From Devosia sp. Root436 (lineage in GTDB: Bacteria; Pseudomonadota; Alphaproteobacteria; Rhizobiales; Devosiaceae), in contig NZ_LMEM01000009.1 in assembly GCF_001426345.1 (NCBI RefSeq), positions 698,540 through 762,539 of the forward strand: a DNA stretch of 64,000 nucleotides, in the 5' to 3' direction. The notes beneath the pieces are model-generated. The model did no database searches. It had not been told where the DNA came from and saw only the letters and a list, made by a program, of their open reading frames with translations. Shown here piece after piece: positions 25,632-36,255 of this stretch (its first letter is position 1; each line of letters begins with the position of its first letter). Made by a program: the position numbers and the translations under genes.

Positions 25632-27224
25632 ATGCTGACCCTGCCCCATCGCCCGCTGCGCATTGCCGCCGCTATCGCGCTGGCCACCGCCATCGCGGCG
25701 CTCATCGCCCTCGTGCTCTGGGCCATTCTTGCCGCCGCGACCGGCAGCGAAGGCAGTGCATTGCGCATCGATATTCCGCATCTTCTACGCATGACCACCA
25801 TTCAGGCGGGGCTGACCACCGTTCTGTCCATCGCCGTCGGCATGGCCCTGGCCTGGGCGCTCAACCGGTTGCGCTTTCCCGGACGCGACCTGGTGGTCGG
25901 ACTGTTCGCCTCGGCCATCGTCACGCCCGGCATGGTGGTGGCCTTCGGGCTGCTCTCCATCTGGGGGCGCAATGGCTGGATCAACCAGGCCAGCGAGGCG
26001 CTGTTCGGCTTTTCCATCGGCAATCCTGCCTTCGGCCTCAGTGGCATCCTCTTTGCCCATGTCGTGCTCGACGGCGCCTTTGCCGCGCGCATCATGCTGG
26101 CGCGGCTCGATGCCATTCCCACGCCGCGCCTCAAGACCGGGCAGTCGCTGGGGCTGACGCCGTGGCAGCGCTTCGCCATCATCGACTGGCCGGCCTTGCG
26201 CGGCACCGTGCCGGGGCTCGCCGCGATCATCTTCCTCCTCGCCTTCACCAGCTTTCCCATCGTGCTGCTGCTCGGCGGCGGGCCGGCCAACCAGACGCTG
26301 GAAGTGGCCATCTATGCCGCGGTGCGGCAGGATTTCGACCTGGCTGGCGCCGTGCGGCTGGCGGCAACGCAGATTGCCGTCTGCTCGCTGGTCATCCTCG
26401 CCGCTTCGGCTTTGGCGCCCATTCCCACCAGCTTCGGCGCCTCAGTCGCACCGCGCTGGCGCGACCAGGGCATTGCACGGGGATTGCAGGCCTTGGTGCT
26501 GGCGCTCTGCACCATCGGCTTCGTGCTGCCGCTGCTTTCGGTGCTGGTCGATGGGCTGGGCGCCGGCATTGGCCGCGTCGTGGCGCAACCCGCCTTCTGG
26601 TGGGCAACGGCGAGCAGCCTCGTCATTGGCACGGCCTCGGCTTTGCTGACGCTGGCACTGGCCCTGGTGCTGGCGCTGGGGCGCGGCGCTACCGGCAGCG
26701 GGCCTTTGCGCACGCTGCTGGGCATGCCGGCCTTTGCCTATCTCGCCGTGCCGGCCGTGGTGCTGTCGCTTGGCTTTTTCTTGGCTGTGCGCGAGCTCGG
26801 CTTAGCCCCCGCCACGGCGGCGCCCTTCGTGGTCATCCTGGCCAATAGCCTGCTGGCTCTGCCATTCGCCATGGCGACTTTGGGGCCACCACTGGAGGCC
26901 ATTGCCCGCTCGCGCGGCAAGCTGATCCGTTCGCTCGGGCTCTCGGGATGGCGGCAATTCGTATCCGTGGAATATCCCCTGCTCGGGCGGGATATTGGCG
27001 TCATGCTGGCTCTGGCTTTTTGCTTCTCGCTGGGCGATCTCGGCGTCATTGCGCTGTTCGGCACGCAGGATTTCCAGACCCTGCCGCTGATGATGTTCCG
27101 GGCGCTGGGCTCCTATCGCGGCAATGATGCCGCGGCCATTGCGGCCATCCTGCTGGTTGGCACGATCATCGCCTTTGTCGGCTTGCCCAAACTGTTCGAG
27201 AGGATCGCCGATGCTGCGCGTTGA
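25632..27224 (+). CDS. thiP: Thiamine ABC transporter permease
   Basis: 530 residues with about twelve membrane segments in two homologous halves, as in the fused permease ThiP. Each half carries a binding-protein-dependent transport EAA-type loop: MLARLDAIPTPRLKTGQSLGLTPWQRFAIIDWPALRG near 156-192 and LEAIARSRGKLIRSLGLSGWRQFVSVEYPLL near 422-452. The ATG at 25632 starts a clear first membrane helix; the frame upstream runs through the R3 repeat. Its 3' end overlaps thiQ by 14 bp. Confidence 0.93.
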   Translation: MLTLPHRPLRIAAAIALATAIAALIALVLWAILAAATGSEGSALRIDIPHLLRMTTIQAGLTTVLSIAVGMALAWALNRLRFPGRDLVVGLFASAIVTPGMVVAFGLLSIWGRNGWINQASEALFGFSIGNPAFGLSGILFAHVVLDGAFAARIMLARLDAIPTPRLKTGQSLGLTPWQRFAIIDWPALRGTVPGLAAIIFLLAFTSFPIVLLLGGGPANQTLEVAIYAAVRQDFDLAGAVRLAATQIAVCSLVILAASALAPIPTSFGASVAPRWRDQGIARGLQALVLALCTIGFVLPLLSVLVDGLGAGIGRVVAQPAFWWATASSLVIGTASALLTLALALVLALGRGATGSGPLRTLLGMPAFAYLAVPAVVLSLGFFLAVRELGLAPATAAPFVVILANSLLALPFAMATLGPPLEAIARSRGKLIRSLGLSGWRQFVSVEYPLLGRDIGVMLALAFCFSLGDLGVIALFGTQDFQTLPLMMFRALGSYRGNDAAAIAAILLVGTIIAFVGLPKLFERIADAAR

Positions 27225-27849
27225 GAACCTGACCTTCGCCCATCCCGGCCAGACGACCCCCTATACGTTCTCCCTGGTGGCCCATGGCGGCGAAGTCACG
27301 GCCATTTCGGGCGCCAGCGGTTCGGGCAAGTCGACCCTGCTCGACCTGCTCGCCGGCTTTCTGACCCCGGCATCCGGCAGCATCGCGCTTGACCACCGGG
27401 ACCTGCTGCCGCTGCCGCCGGAGCAGCGGCCGGTGTCACTTCTGCTGCAATCGGACAGCCTGTTCGAGCATCTGAGCGCGGCGAAGAATGTAGCGCTCGG
27501 CCTGCCGGCGGGGACGCCCAAGGCGGAAGCCCGGCGGCAGATCGCCGAAGCTCTGGCGGAAGTGGGGCTGGAGGGGATCGGCGAGCAGTTGGCCGGCACG
27601 CTCAGCGGCGGCCAGAAGCAACGCGTGGCGCTGGCGCGGACCTTGCTGCGGGCGCGGCCGGTGCTGCTGCTGGATGAGCCCTTTTCGGCGCTGGATGACG
27701 AAACGCGGGTGGCGGTGCGCGAGCTGGTGCGGGTGCTGACCATCCGCCATGGCTGGCACACGATCCTGGTCAGCCACCATGCCGACGATGTCGAAGCGCT
27801 GGCGGCGCGGAGATACGGGCTGGCGGAGGGCCGGCTGACGGCGGCCTAG
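27211..27849 (+). CDS. thiQ: Thiamine ABC transporter ATP-binding protein
   Basis: 212 residues, a minimal ABC ATPase. Walker A GASGSGKST near 32-40, Q-loop SLLLQSDSLFEHLS near 75-88, signature LSGGQKQRVALAR near 130-142, Walker B VLLLDEPFSALD near 150-161 and the switch His in ILVSHHADD near 183. Starts within the end of thiP, with AGAGGA eight bases upstream, showing translational coupling. No regulatory extension. Confidence 0.94.
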   Translation: MLRVENLTFAHPGQTTPYTFSLVAHGGEVTAISGASGSGKSTLLDLLAGFLTPASGSIALDHRDLLPLPPEQRPVSLLLQSDSLFEHLSAAKNVALGLPAGTPKAEARRQIAEALAEVGLEGIGEQLAGTLSGGQKQRVALARTLLRARPVLLLDEPFSALDDETRVAVRELVRVLTIRHGWHTILVSHHADDVEALAARRYGLAEGRLTAA

Positions 27850-27886
27850 CTCCAGGCTCTCCCGATCATGCCACGGTCGTCAGGCC

Positions 27887-29866
27887 CTACTCCGCCCAGG
27901 TGCCGAAGACCTTCTCGAACAGCGCCTGCGCCTCTTCATCCTTTTCGAGGGTGATGATGGCGTTGCGGCCAGTGCCATAGACCACGGCAAGATCCATCCA
28001 GCGGCGGTTTTCGAGCAGGTCCGTATTGGTCGCCGCATCGGCCGGCGTCGCGCTCAGCGCGAACAGGAACGAATTGCCCACCACGCGCGCCGAGGCGCCA
28101 ACCAGTGCCGTGCCCGGCACCAGTTCCTGGTCCTTGAGCAGCACGCCCGGCAATGTGGAAATATTGCCGCCGATGAAGGTGTCGCTCACCTTGAAATCGA
28201 CTTCCATCAGGTGGCTGGCCGGCAGGCTCGGATCGGAATTCTTGCGGATGGTGATATCGACGCCCAGGTTGCGCGCCGGGATGCTGGCCGCGCCGATCAG
28301 CGTCGGCAGGCCGAGTTCGTCGACGCCCTCGCTCCACTCCACCGTGCCCGAGAAGGGTACGGCGCCCGTGGTGCCGTCCTGGCTGGCTTCGAGCAGCAGT
28401 GACTGGCTGCCGGCGAGTACGGCAGGATCGACGGAAGCGGCAGGATCGGTCGCGGCCAGCGCGGTCGGCTCCTCGCCGGACAGGCGTTCCTCGGTCTTGA
28501 TCTCGCCGCCGTTCACATCGGGCAGCACGGTCTCGTTGCCGGTCGGCTGCACCGGCTCCGGCGTCGGCTCAAGCCGGTCTTCGACCTGGAGGCCGCTGAG
28601 TTCGGCGCTGGCCTGGGCGGTCGCGGGGGTAGGTGCGGTATTGCCCGGCCCGGCCACGGCATCGTCTGCTGTTTCCACGGCCGGCACCGGATCGAGCGTC
28701 GGCGTGGCCGGCGTCGTCACGGCAGTCTCGGTCACCGGGGCCTGCGCCTGGCCGAACATCTGGTCGAGATCGACATAGCCCTCGCGCCACGCCCAGAAGC
28801 CCGCGCCGCCAACACCGGCGAGCAGGATGGCAAAGACCACGAGGAAAATCGTCAGGCCCGCGCCGCCGCGCTGCGCCGGCGCATCGGCAAAGCCGGCATC
28901 GTCGCTGTCATCGGTCCCGGCCGCTGCGGCCGGGGCCAGTTCGGCTGGATCGGGCAGGGTTGGAGCGGTTTCGCCGCGCGCTTCACGGTCGAGCACCTCG
29001 ATGGCGCGTTCGATGACGTCCTGCGCCGCACTGGCATCGGGCTCGACATCGACTTCGCGCACGCTGGACAGCGCCGTCTCGACCGGCGGGGTCTCGATCA
29101 CGGCGTCGGGCATCGCCACCTGACGGGCAGTGGCGTAGCCGCCCATCGAGGGCTCGATCCGGCTGGCGACACGCACCGGCTCGGATGCCGAATTGGCTGC
29201 CAATGGAATGGCGTCGCGGCGCGGCTCGAAGCTCGGCCCCTTGAGCGGGGTATCGAGCGACCGGACATTGGACGGAGACGGAACCGGCGATGTCGGGCCG
29301 GTCCGCACCGGCTGCACCCGGCCGACAATGGTGGGGATCGGCCGTATCTCCGGCTTGGGCTCGGGCGCCGGTTCAGGCTTGGCTGGCTCAGGCTTGGCCG
29401 CCTCGGCATCGTCGATCGGCGCTACTGCCGCGCCGGAGGCAGCCGAGGCCTGGCTGATGATATCCTCGATCGACATCGGGCCAGCCGCGGACGGCTTGGC
29501 CGTGGACTCGGCGGGCTTGGGCGGTTCCTCCGCTGCCACTGGCGCCGGCTTGGGCTTTTCTGCCTGAACGGGCTGGGGCAGCGTCTCGACTGGCTTCGCC
29601 GGTTCGGCAACCGGACGCGGGGCCAGCGCATGCTCGCGGCCCAGCGTGATCACGGCCTCGCTGGCTTCCTGCTCGACCTGACGGATGCAATCCTCGAGCT
29701 GCAGGCGGTGCTGGGTGATGTCGCGCGCGGGCAATGGGGGCGTAATGGCGCGAAGCTGTCCGACCAAAGCCGAACGCGCCTTCTCGTAGACGGCCCGCCG
29801 GGCCGCCCCATTATTCTCCGGCAGCGCCGTTATGGCGCGGCGCAACAGCTCCTTGTAGTCCGCCAT
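27887..29866 (-). CDS. Large single-pass membrane protein, unknown (Hyphomicrobiales-type)
   Basis: 659 residues. The N-terminal 75 residues form a helical domain (ADYKELLRRAITALPENNGAARRAVYEKARSAL), followed by about 240 residues of low-complexity P/A/E/K-rich linker, one membrane helix near 338-361 (GLTIFLVVFAILLAGVGGAGFWAW), a second Pro/Thr-rich linker and a C-terminal beta-rich domain of about 170 residues (VEWSEGVDELGLPTLIGAASIPARNL, MEVDFKVSDTFIGGNI, TLEKDEEAQALFEKVF). The order suggests a cytoplasmic helical domain tethered to a periplasmic domain. Similar proteins are annotated as hypothetical in rhizobia. The next gene on the strand upstream is purA, 48 bp away. Confidence 0.8.
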   Translation of the reverse strand: MADYKELLRRAITALPENNGAARRAVYEKARSALVGQLRAITPPLPARDITQHRLQLEDCIRQVEQEASEAVITLGREHALAPRPVAEPAKPVETLPQPVQAEKPKPAPVAAEEPPKPAESTAKPSAAGPMSIEDIISQASAASGAAVAPIDDAEAAKPEPAKPEPAPEPKPEIRPIPTIVGRVQPVRTGPTSPVPSPSNVRSLDTPLKGPSFEPRRDAIPLAANSASEPVRVASRIEPSMGGYATARQVAMPDAVIETPPVETALSSVREVDVEPDASAAQDVIERAIEVLDREARGETAPTLPDPAELAPAAAAGTDDSDDAGFADAPAQRGGAGLTIFLVVFAILLAGVGGAGFWAWREGYVDLDQMFGQAQAPVTETAVTTPATPTLDPVPAVETADDAVAGPGNTAPTPATAQASAELSGLQVEDRLEPTPEPVQPTGNETVLPDVNGGEIKTEERLSGEEPTALAATDPAASVDPAVLAGSQSLLLEASQDGTTGAVPFSGTVEWSEGVDELGLPTLIGAASIPARNLGVDITIRKNSDPSLPASHLMEVDFKVSDTFIGGNISTLPGVLLKDQELVPGTALVGASARVVGNSFLFALSATPADAATNTDLLENRRWMDLAVVYGTGRNAIITLEKDEEAQALFEKVFGTWAE

Positions 29867-29914
29867 TGGTTAGTTGGTACTCACAATTGCAGCGACACGT
29901 TGTAACAAAAAAAC

Positions 29915-31204
<1,290 letters not shown>

Positions 31205-31367
31205 TAGATTTACCTTCTCGTCAGGATTGGCGCGACACAAAGGGCCCGGCCGACACGGCCGCACCCTTCTCCTCTTGGACGTCTGTCCTCCCGGCCACCT
31301 TTGGTCGAATTTTGCCGATGGCCGAATAACTGCTAAGTCCTCATGTCCTTACATCACCCTGAAGACG

Positions 31368-32324
31368 ATGACAAAGCCGCCAGAGAACCAAAATCGCGGC
31401 ATTTCCGCCCGACTGCTCGATCAACCCTATCTGCTGCTGATTCTGGCGCCACTGTTCTGGGGCGGCAATGTGGTGGCCGCCAAGCTGGTGGTCGGGGAGA
31501 TCGACCCCATCCTGCTGCTGGCCAGCCGCTGCGTGCTGGCGACGGCGGTCATCCTGCCCTTTGCCTGGCGCTACCTGCTGGCCGACTGGGCCGTGGTGCG
31601 CCGCCACTGGCTGGTGCTGATGGCCTTCGGCGCCATCGGCTATGCCTTGTTCAACGTCTTCCTCTATATGGGCCTCACCACCACCACGGCCGTCAATTCG
31701 GCCATCGAGCAGGCCTCTTTGCCCATGCTGATTCTGGGCGCCAATTTCATCGTCTTCCGGGTGCGCGCCCGGCTGATCCAGATCGTGGGCGTGCTGCTGG
31801 CTATATCGGGGGTCATACTCACCGCCACCCATGGCGACCCGACGCGCCTGTTGACGCTTGACGTCAATGTCGGCGACGGCTTCGTCATCCTCGCCTGCCT
31901 GGCCTATACCACCTACACGCTGGCTTTGCGCTTCCGGCCGAAAATGCACATCATGAGCTTCATGGCCGTGTCTTTCTTCGGCGCGGCGGTCACCGGCGTC
32001 ATCATGCTGGCCTTTTCCGGTGGCGGGCTGGGCCAGGTGACGACGCTCGCCCATGCTTCGCCCACCGTCTGGGCCGTCATCGCCTATGTGGCAATCTTCC
32101 CGTCCATGTTCAGCCAGGTCTCCTATGCGCGCGGCGTCGAACTGGTGGGGGCCAACCGCGCCGCGCCCAGCCATAATCTCATCCCGGTTTTCGGGACTCT
32201 GGGCTCGGTCATCATCCTGGGCGAACGGCTGGAGCTTTATCACTACATTGCTGCCGCCATCATCATCTGCGGCATCGTACTGGCGGAATGGGCGGCCCGC
32301 CGAAAAATCTCCGCCCAGGCCTAG
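31368..32324 (+). CDS. EamA/DMT-family transporter
   Basis: 318 residues with about ten membrane helices in two EamA repeats (near 22-150 and 160-300). Typical features are LFWGGNVVAAKLVVGEIDP in helix 1 and the repeat-ending NSAIEQASLPMLILGANF and NRAAPSHNLIPVFGTLGSVIILGE. Members export metabolites or amino acids; substrate not readable. Diverges from purA; the ATG at 31368 follows GAAGA. Confidence 0.88.
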   Translation: MTKPPENQNRGISARLLDQPYLLLILAPLFWGGNVVAAKLVVGEIDPILLLASRCVLATAVILPFAWRYLLADWAVVRRHWLVLMAFGAIGYALFNVFLYMGLTTTTAVNSAIEQASLPMLILGANFIVFRVRARLIQIVGVLLAISGVILTATHGDPTRLLTLDVNVGDGFVILACLAYTTYTLALRFRPKMHIMSFMAVSFFGAAVTGVIMLAFSGGGLGQVTTLAHASPTVWAVIAYVAIFPSMFSQVSYARGVELVGANRAAPSHNLIPVFGTLGSVIILGERLELYHYIAAAIIICGIVLAEWAARRKISAQA

Positions 32325-32397
32325 GCAGGGCACATCGATGTAACCATGTAGCACTCTCCGGTCACGAAACCGTGACCAACCACGGAGAGAGGACTCC

Positions 32398-33774
32398 ATG
32401 AATACCCATCCTTCCCCCCGCCCGGACATTGCCAGCCTTGCCCGGACCCTGGCGGGCCGCGTCACGCTGCCGGGCGACCCGGAATATGACAAGAGCCGTG
32501 CCGTGCTCTTCGACCCAGCCAATTGCCGCCCGGCCGCCCTGGCCCGGGTCGCCCATGCGGATGACGTTTCCCAGGTGATCGGCTTTGCCCGCCGGCATGG
32601 CTTCGACATCGCCATCCGCGGCGGCGGACACAGCTCATCCGGTCACGGCACCGTAAATGGCGGCATCGTCATCGACTTGCGCGATCTCGCCGACGTCTCG
32701 GTCGATCAGGCGAGCAAGACCGTATGGGTGGGCGGCGGCGCGACGGTGGGCGCCACGCTCAAGATGCTGGCGCCGCACGGCCTCGTTGTCGGCTTCGGCG
32801 ATTCGGGCGATGTCGGCGTGGGCGGCATCGTCACCGGTGGCGGCGTGGGCTACCTGTCGCGCCTGCATGGCGTCACTGTCGATTCCGTCCTCGCCGCCGA
32901 AGTGGTGCTGGCCGATGGCCGCGTCGTCATTGCCAGCCCGCAGAATGAGCCGGATCTATTCTGGGCTATCAGGGGCGGTGGCGGCAATTTCGGCGTGCTG
33001 ACGCGCATCCAGTTTCAGGCGCAGGAGCTGCCGGCTTTCAGCGGCGGGCTATTGGTATTGCCCGGCACGGCCGAAGCGATCACCGCTTTCACTGCTGCCG
33101 CGCAGGCGGCGCCCGATGCATTGTCGGCCATTGCCATGGTCATGCCGGCGCCACCGGCGCCCTTCATTCCCGAAGCGATGCGCGACCAGTTGATCATCTT
33201 CGCCCTCATGGCCTATGCCGGCCCGGACGAAACGGCCGGTGCCGCCCTTGCGCCCTTCCGCGCCCTCGGTCCGATCCTCGATACAGTCAAGCCCGGGCCT
33301 TTCCTCGACCTCTACGAAGGTGCGGGAGGCGAGCCGCCAGGCCTGCCCGAAACGCGGACATTCTTCGTCGATCGCATCAGCAAGGATGACGCGCGGACCA
33401 TTGCCGGCTTCCTCACCGAATCCGACAGCACCATGCGGATGGTGCAGATTCGCGTGCTCGGAGGCGCCGTGAACCGGGTGCCCGCCGACGCCACGGCCTA
33501 TGCCCATCGCGATGCCCAGATCATGGTGTTCCTCGCCAATTTCTACAGCGACCAGGCTGACCGGCCGCAGCGCATCAAATGGGTGGAGGACCTGATGTCG
33601 GCCCTGCGACAGGACAATGAGGGGGTCTATGTGAACTTCCTCGGCGACGAGGGCGCGGCCCGCACCCGTGCCGCCTATCCCGGCCGCACCTGGGACCGGC
33701 TCCGCAAGATCAAGCGGCAGTATGACCCGCACAATGTGCTCCGGCGGAACCAGAATATCCCACCGGCGGAATGA
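32398..33774 (+). CDS. FAD-binding oxidoreductase, berberine-bridge-enzyme type
   Basis: 458 residues: a PCMH-type FAD domain near 35-210 (DVSQVIGFARRHGFDIAIRGGGHSSSGHG, with the His that can carry 8-alpha-histidyl FAD; VGVGGIVTGGGVGYLSRLHG) and a C-terminal BBE segment (YVNFLGDEGAARTRAAYPGRTWDRLRKIKRQYDPHNVLRRNQNI). The Cys used for a second covalent FAD bond in related enzymes is replaced (FGDSGDVGVGG), so attachment is probably single. No signal peptide. Family members oxidise sugars or alkaloids; substrate unknown. Good GGAGAGAGGA site before the ATG. Confidence 0.88.
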   Translation: MNTHPSPRPDIASLARTLAGRVTLPGDPEYDKSRAVLFDPANCRPAALARVAHADDVSQVIGFARRHGFDIAIRGGGHSSSGHGTVNGGIVIDLRDLADVSVDQASKTVWVGGGATVGATLKMLAPHGLVVGFGDSGDVGVGGIVTGGGVGYLSRLHGVTVDSVLAAEVVLADGRVVIASPQNEPDLFWAIRGGGGNFGVLTRIQFQAQELPAFSGGLLVLPGTAEAITAFTAAAQAAPDALSAIAMVMPAPPAPFIPEAMRDQLIIFALMAYAGPDETAGAALAPFRALGPILDTVKPGPFLDLYEGAGGEPPGLPETRTFFVDRISKDDARTIAGFLTESDSTMRMVQIRVLGGAVNRVPADATAYAHRDAQIMVFLANFYSDQADRPQRIKWVEDLMSALRQDNEGVYVNFLGDEGAARTRAAYPGRTWDRLRKIKRQYDPHNVLRRNQNIPPAE

Positions 33775-33778
33775 ACGA

Positions 33779-33801
33779 AGGCCGGTCCAATGGGCCGGCC
33801 T
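33779..33801. terminator. Hairpin between convergent genes
   Basis: AGGCCGG, nine-base loop, CCGGCCT between the stop codons of the flavoprotein and toxin genes. No T run, so its role as terminator is uncertain. Confidence 0.4.
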
Positions 33802-34136
33802 CACTCATCGAATAGCTCTGCATGGGTTCCGGCGCGAACGAAGATGACGAGGCCGGCCTTGCCGGTGTCGTCCAGCTTGTAGGCCAACAGGAAATCACCG
33901 CCGATATGGCATTCCCGATGGCCGACCCATTCGCCCTTCAGCGGATGATCGAGCCATTCCGCACCTAGCGGGCCCTCATTGGCAATCAGCAAAAGCATGG
34001 CCTGCTTGAGCCGGTTCAAATCGTAACGACCGGACCGGGACAGCCGCTCCCAATCCTTGTGGAACGTCCTGGTATAGTCGGCTGCCCGTGGAGGCGCCGC
34101 CCGCTTACTGTCCGCTGTTCGTTTCAAGATCGGCAA
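33801..34136 (-). CDS. YafQ-family mRNA-interferase toxin
   Basis: 111 residues of the RelE/YafQ superfamily, ribosome-dependent mRNases. The core DHPLKGEWVGHRECHIGGDFLLAYKL and the ending LVIFVRAGTHAELF match YafQ, including the HxECHIxGD-type active-site region and the C-terminal catalytic His (GTHAELF). The only available start is TTG at 34136, which overlaps the antitoxin gene by 32 bp; the N-terminal 20 residues (KRTADSKRAAPPRA) are longer than usual. A rare start codon may keep toxin output below antitoxin output. Confidence 0.85.
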   Translation of the reverse strand: MPILKRTADSKRAAPPRAADYTRTFHKDWERLSRSGRYDLNRLKQAMLLLIANEGPLGAEWLDHPLKGEWVGHRECHIGGDFLLAYKLDDTGKAGLVIFVRAGTHAELFDE

Positions 34137-34386
34137 ACAGTTCGTCGGCGGTTACGAAGCGGGCCTTGCGCGCACGGACAATCTCGTCCGCTTCGGCCAT
34201 GGCGGCGCGGGTTTCGGCGTTCGGCACCTTGAGTTCGAACGGCAATGCCTGCTCGACAACCACCCGGTGCAGGAACAGCCGCACCGCGTCGGAAACGGAC
34301 AGGCCCATGGCATTCAGCGCTTCCGTCGCCTTTTCCTTGGTTTCGTCGTCCACGCGTACGTGGAGCATCGAACTATGTACAGCCAT
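34105..34386 (-). CDS. RelB/DinJ-family antitoxin
   Basis: 93 residues with an N-terminal ribbon-helix-helix (SMLHVRVDDETKEKATEALNAMGLSVSDAVRLFLHRVV, near 6-43) and a C-terminal toxin-binding tail (NAETRAAMAEADEIVRARK). It neutralises the adjacent YafQ-type toxin and should repress the operon by binding the palindrome at 34412-34431. AGGAG lies eight bases before the ATG. Confidence 0.88.
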   Translation of the reverse strand: MAVHSSMLHVRVDDETKEKATEALNAMGLSVSDAVRLFLHRVVVEQALPFELKVPNAETRAAMAEADEIVRARKARFVTADELFADLETNSGQ

Positions 34387-34411
34387 GGCTCTATCTCCTA
34401 CCCGGGCAATA

Positions 34412-34431
34412 TGTATCTCAAACGAGATACA
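34412..34431 (-). promoter_or_regulatory. Operator of the DinJ-YafQ operon
   Basis: Perfect 8-bp inverted repeat TGTATCTC-AAAC-GAGATACA, 25 bp upstream of the antitoxin ATG. Ribbon-helix-helix antitoxins bind such palindromes at their own promoter. Confidence 0.75.
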
Positions 34432-34465
34432 GTCAAGGCTTCTGCCTTGCTATCCAACGGAGAAT

Positions 34466-34492
34466 GTCCCTCTCCCACATGGAGAGAGGGAC
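34466..34492. other. Hairpin downstream of serA
   Basis: GTCCCTCTC ... GAGAGGGAC, nine-base-pair arms, lies between the serA stop (34503) and the toxin-antitoxin promoter. There is no T run; it could be a small relative of the C/G-rich R3 repeats or a weak terminator. Confidence 0.4.
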
Positions 34493-34502
34493 GAAGCGAT
34501 GC

Positions 34503-36086
34503 CTAAAACCGCAGCGCCTTGGCCTGCTTGACGCCTTCCAGCGCAGCGATTTCGGCGAGCTGGGCTTCGGTCAGCGTGCCGTCGATGGAGACCAGCGCGA
34601 TGGCGTCCGAACCGACATCGACGCGGCCCAGGTTGAAGTTGGCGATGTTGATGCCGAGCTTGCCCAGCAATGTGCCCAGGCGCCCGATATGGCCCGGCTT
34701 GTCCTCGTTGGTGACATAGAGCATGGACGGCGTCAGTTCGGCCTCCATGTTGATATCCTTGACCTGGATGATGCGCGACTTGCCATTGGCGAACAGCGTG
34801 CCGGCCACGCCGCGCACCTGGCGCTCGGTGGTGACGGTCAACCTGATATAACCCTCATAGGCGCCCTGGCGGTCCCGCGTCGTGGTCTCCACCGTGATGC
34901 CGCGATCCTTGGCCACCTGGGGAGCCGAGACCATGTTGACGTCGCCCAGCGAGGGCTTCAGCACGCCGTTGACGGCGGCCGCGATCATCGGCTTGACGTT
35001 GAGATCGGCCACATTGCCTTCGAACTCGATCTTGATGCCCTTGATCGCCGTCTCGGTGAGCTGGCCGGCAAACAAGCCGAGATTTTCAGCGAGCTTCACC
35101 CAGGGGGTCAGGATCGGCGCTTCCTCGGCCGAAATGGAGGGGAAGTTCAGCGCATTGGTGATTTCCCCGCTCATCAGATAGGCCGAAATCTGCTCGGCTA
35201 CCTGCAGGGCGACATTTTCCTGCGCCTCGGTGGTCGCTGCACCCAGATGGGGCGTGCAGATGACATTGGGCAGCTCGAACAGCGGATTGTTCTGTGCCGG
35301 CTCTTCCAGGAAGACGTCCAGCGCCGCACCGGCCACATGGCCGGATTTAAGCGCTTCGTAAAGCGCCGCCTCGTCGATCAGCCCGCCACGGGCGCAGTTG
35401 ATGATGCGCACGCCCTTCTTGGTCTTGGCGAGGTTTTCGGCATTGAGAATGTTGCGGGTGGCGTCGATCAGCGGCGTATGCAGCGTGATGAAATCGGCGC
35501 GGGCCAGCAGCTCGTCCAGCGTCACCTTTTCCACACCCAGCGTCTGGGCGCGTTCCGGCGTCAGGAACGGGTCATAGGCAATAACCTTCATCTTGAGGCC
35601 GATTGCACGGTCGGCCACGATCGAGCCGATATTGCCGGCGCCGATCAGGCCCAGCGTCTTGTTGGTGACTTCGACGCCCATAAAGCGGTTCTTTTCCCAC
35701 TTGCTGGCGCGGGTCGAGGCATCGGCTTCGGGCAGCTGGCGGGCCAGGGCCATCATCATGGCAATGGCATGTTCGGCAGTGGTGATCGAATTGCCGAAGG
35801 GCGTATTCATCACGATGATGCCCTTCTTGGTCGCCGCCGGAATGTCGACATTGTCGACGCCGATGCCGGCGCGGCCGATCACCTTGAGATTGGTCGCTGC
35901 AGCGATGATCTTTTCGGTGATCTTGGAAGCCGAACGGATGGCCAGGCCATCATACTGGCCGATGACTTCGAGCAGCTTGTCCTTGTCCTTGCCCAGATCG
36001 GGCAGGTAATCCACCTCCACGCCATTGTCCTTGAAGATCTGGACGGCGGTGGGGCTCAGCTTGTCGGAAACGAGAACCTTGGGCAT
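34503..36086 (-). CDS. serA: D-3-phosphoglycerate dehydrogenase
   Basis: 527 residues, the long SerA form: substrate and NAD domains (LGLIGAGNIGSIVADRAIGLKMKVIAYDP; catalytic Arg in NCARGGLIDEAAL, Glu in DVFLEEPA, His in TPHLGAATTEAQ), an intervening ASB domain (near 320-440) and a C-terminal ACT domain (about 455-527, LYVTNEDKPGHIGRLGTLLGKLGINIA) for serine feedback. First step of phosphorylated serine synthesis. ATG at 36086; the frame beyond it reads into the R3 repeat. Downstream of serC on the same strand. Confidence 0.97.
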   Translation of the reverse strand: MPKVLVSDKLSPTAVQIFKDNGVEVDYLPDLGKDKDKLLEVIGQYDGLAIRSASKITEKIIAAATNLKVIGRAGIGVDNVDIPAATKKGIIVMNTPFGNSITTAEHAIAMMMALARQLPEADASTRASKWEKNRFMGVEVTNKTLGLIGAGNIGSIVADRAIGLKMKVIAYDPFLTPERAQTLGVEKVTLDELLARADFITLHTPLIDATRNILNAENLAKTKKGVRIINCARGGLIDEAALYEALKSGHVAGAALDVFLEEPAQNNPLFELPNVICTPHLGAATTEAQENVALQVAEQISAYLMSGEITNALNFPSISAEEAPILTPWVKLAENLGLFAGQLTETAIKGIKIEFEGNVADLNVKPMIAAAVNGVLKPSLGDVNMVSAPQVAKDRGITVETTTRDRQGAYEGYIRLTVTTERQVRGVAGTLFANGKSRIIQVKDINMEAELTPSMLYVTNEDKPGHIGRLGTLLGKLGINIANFNLGRVDVGSDAIALVSIDGTLTEAQLAEIAALEGVKQAKALRF

Positions 36087-36129
36087 TGGAATTTCCCTGA
36101 ATGAGTGCGGCCACAGGCCGGTGACAAAT

Positions 36130-36246
36130 TGAGAGACCCCCTCCCTCAATCCCTCCCCTCAAGGGGGAGGGAGGCGCCAGCCGAGACAACTGCATTGGTG
36201 GCTCTATTGCTCCCCTCCCCCTTGAGGGGAGGGGCCGGGGCGGGGG
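36130..36246. repeat. Palindromic repeat R3, copy 3
   Basis: Blocks 36151-36171 (CCCTCCCCTCAAGGGGGAGG+G) and 36213-36233 are exact reverse complements. The repeat fills most of the 169 bp between serC and serA, so it lies inside a probable two-gene operon, as copy 2 does between thiB and thiP. Confidence 0.8.
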
Positions 36247-36255
36247 TCGTTGTGT

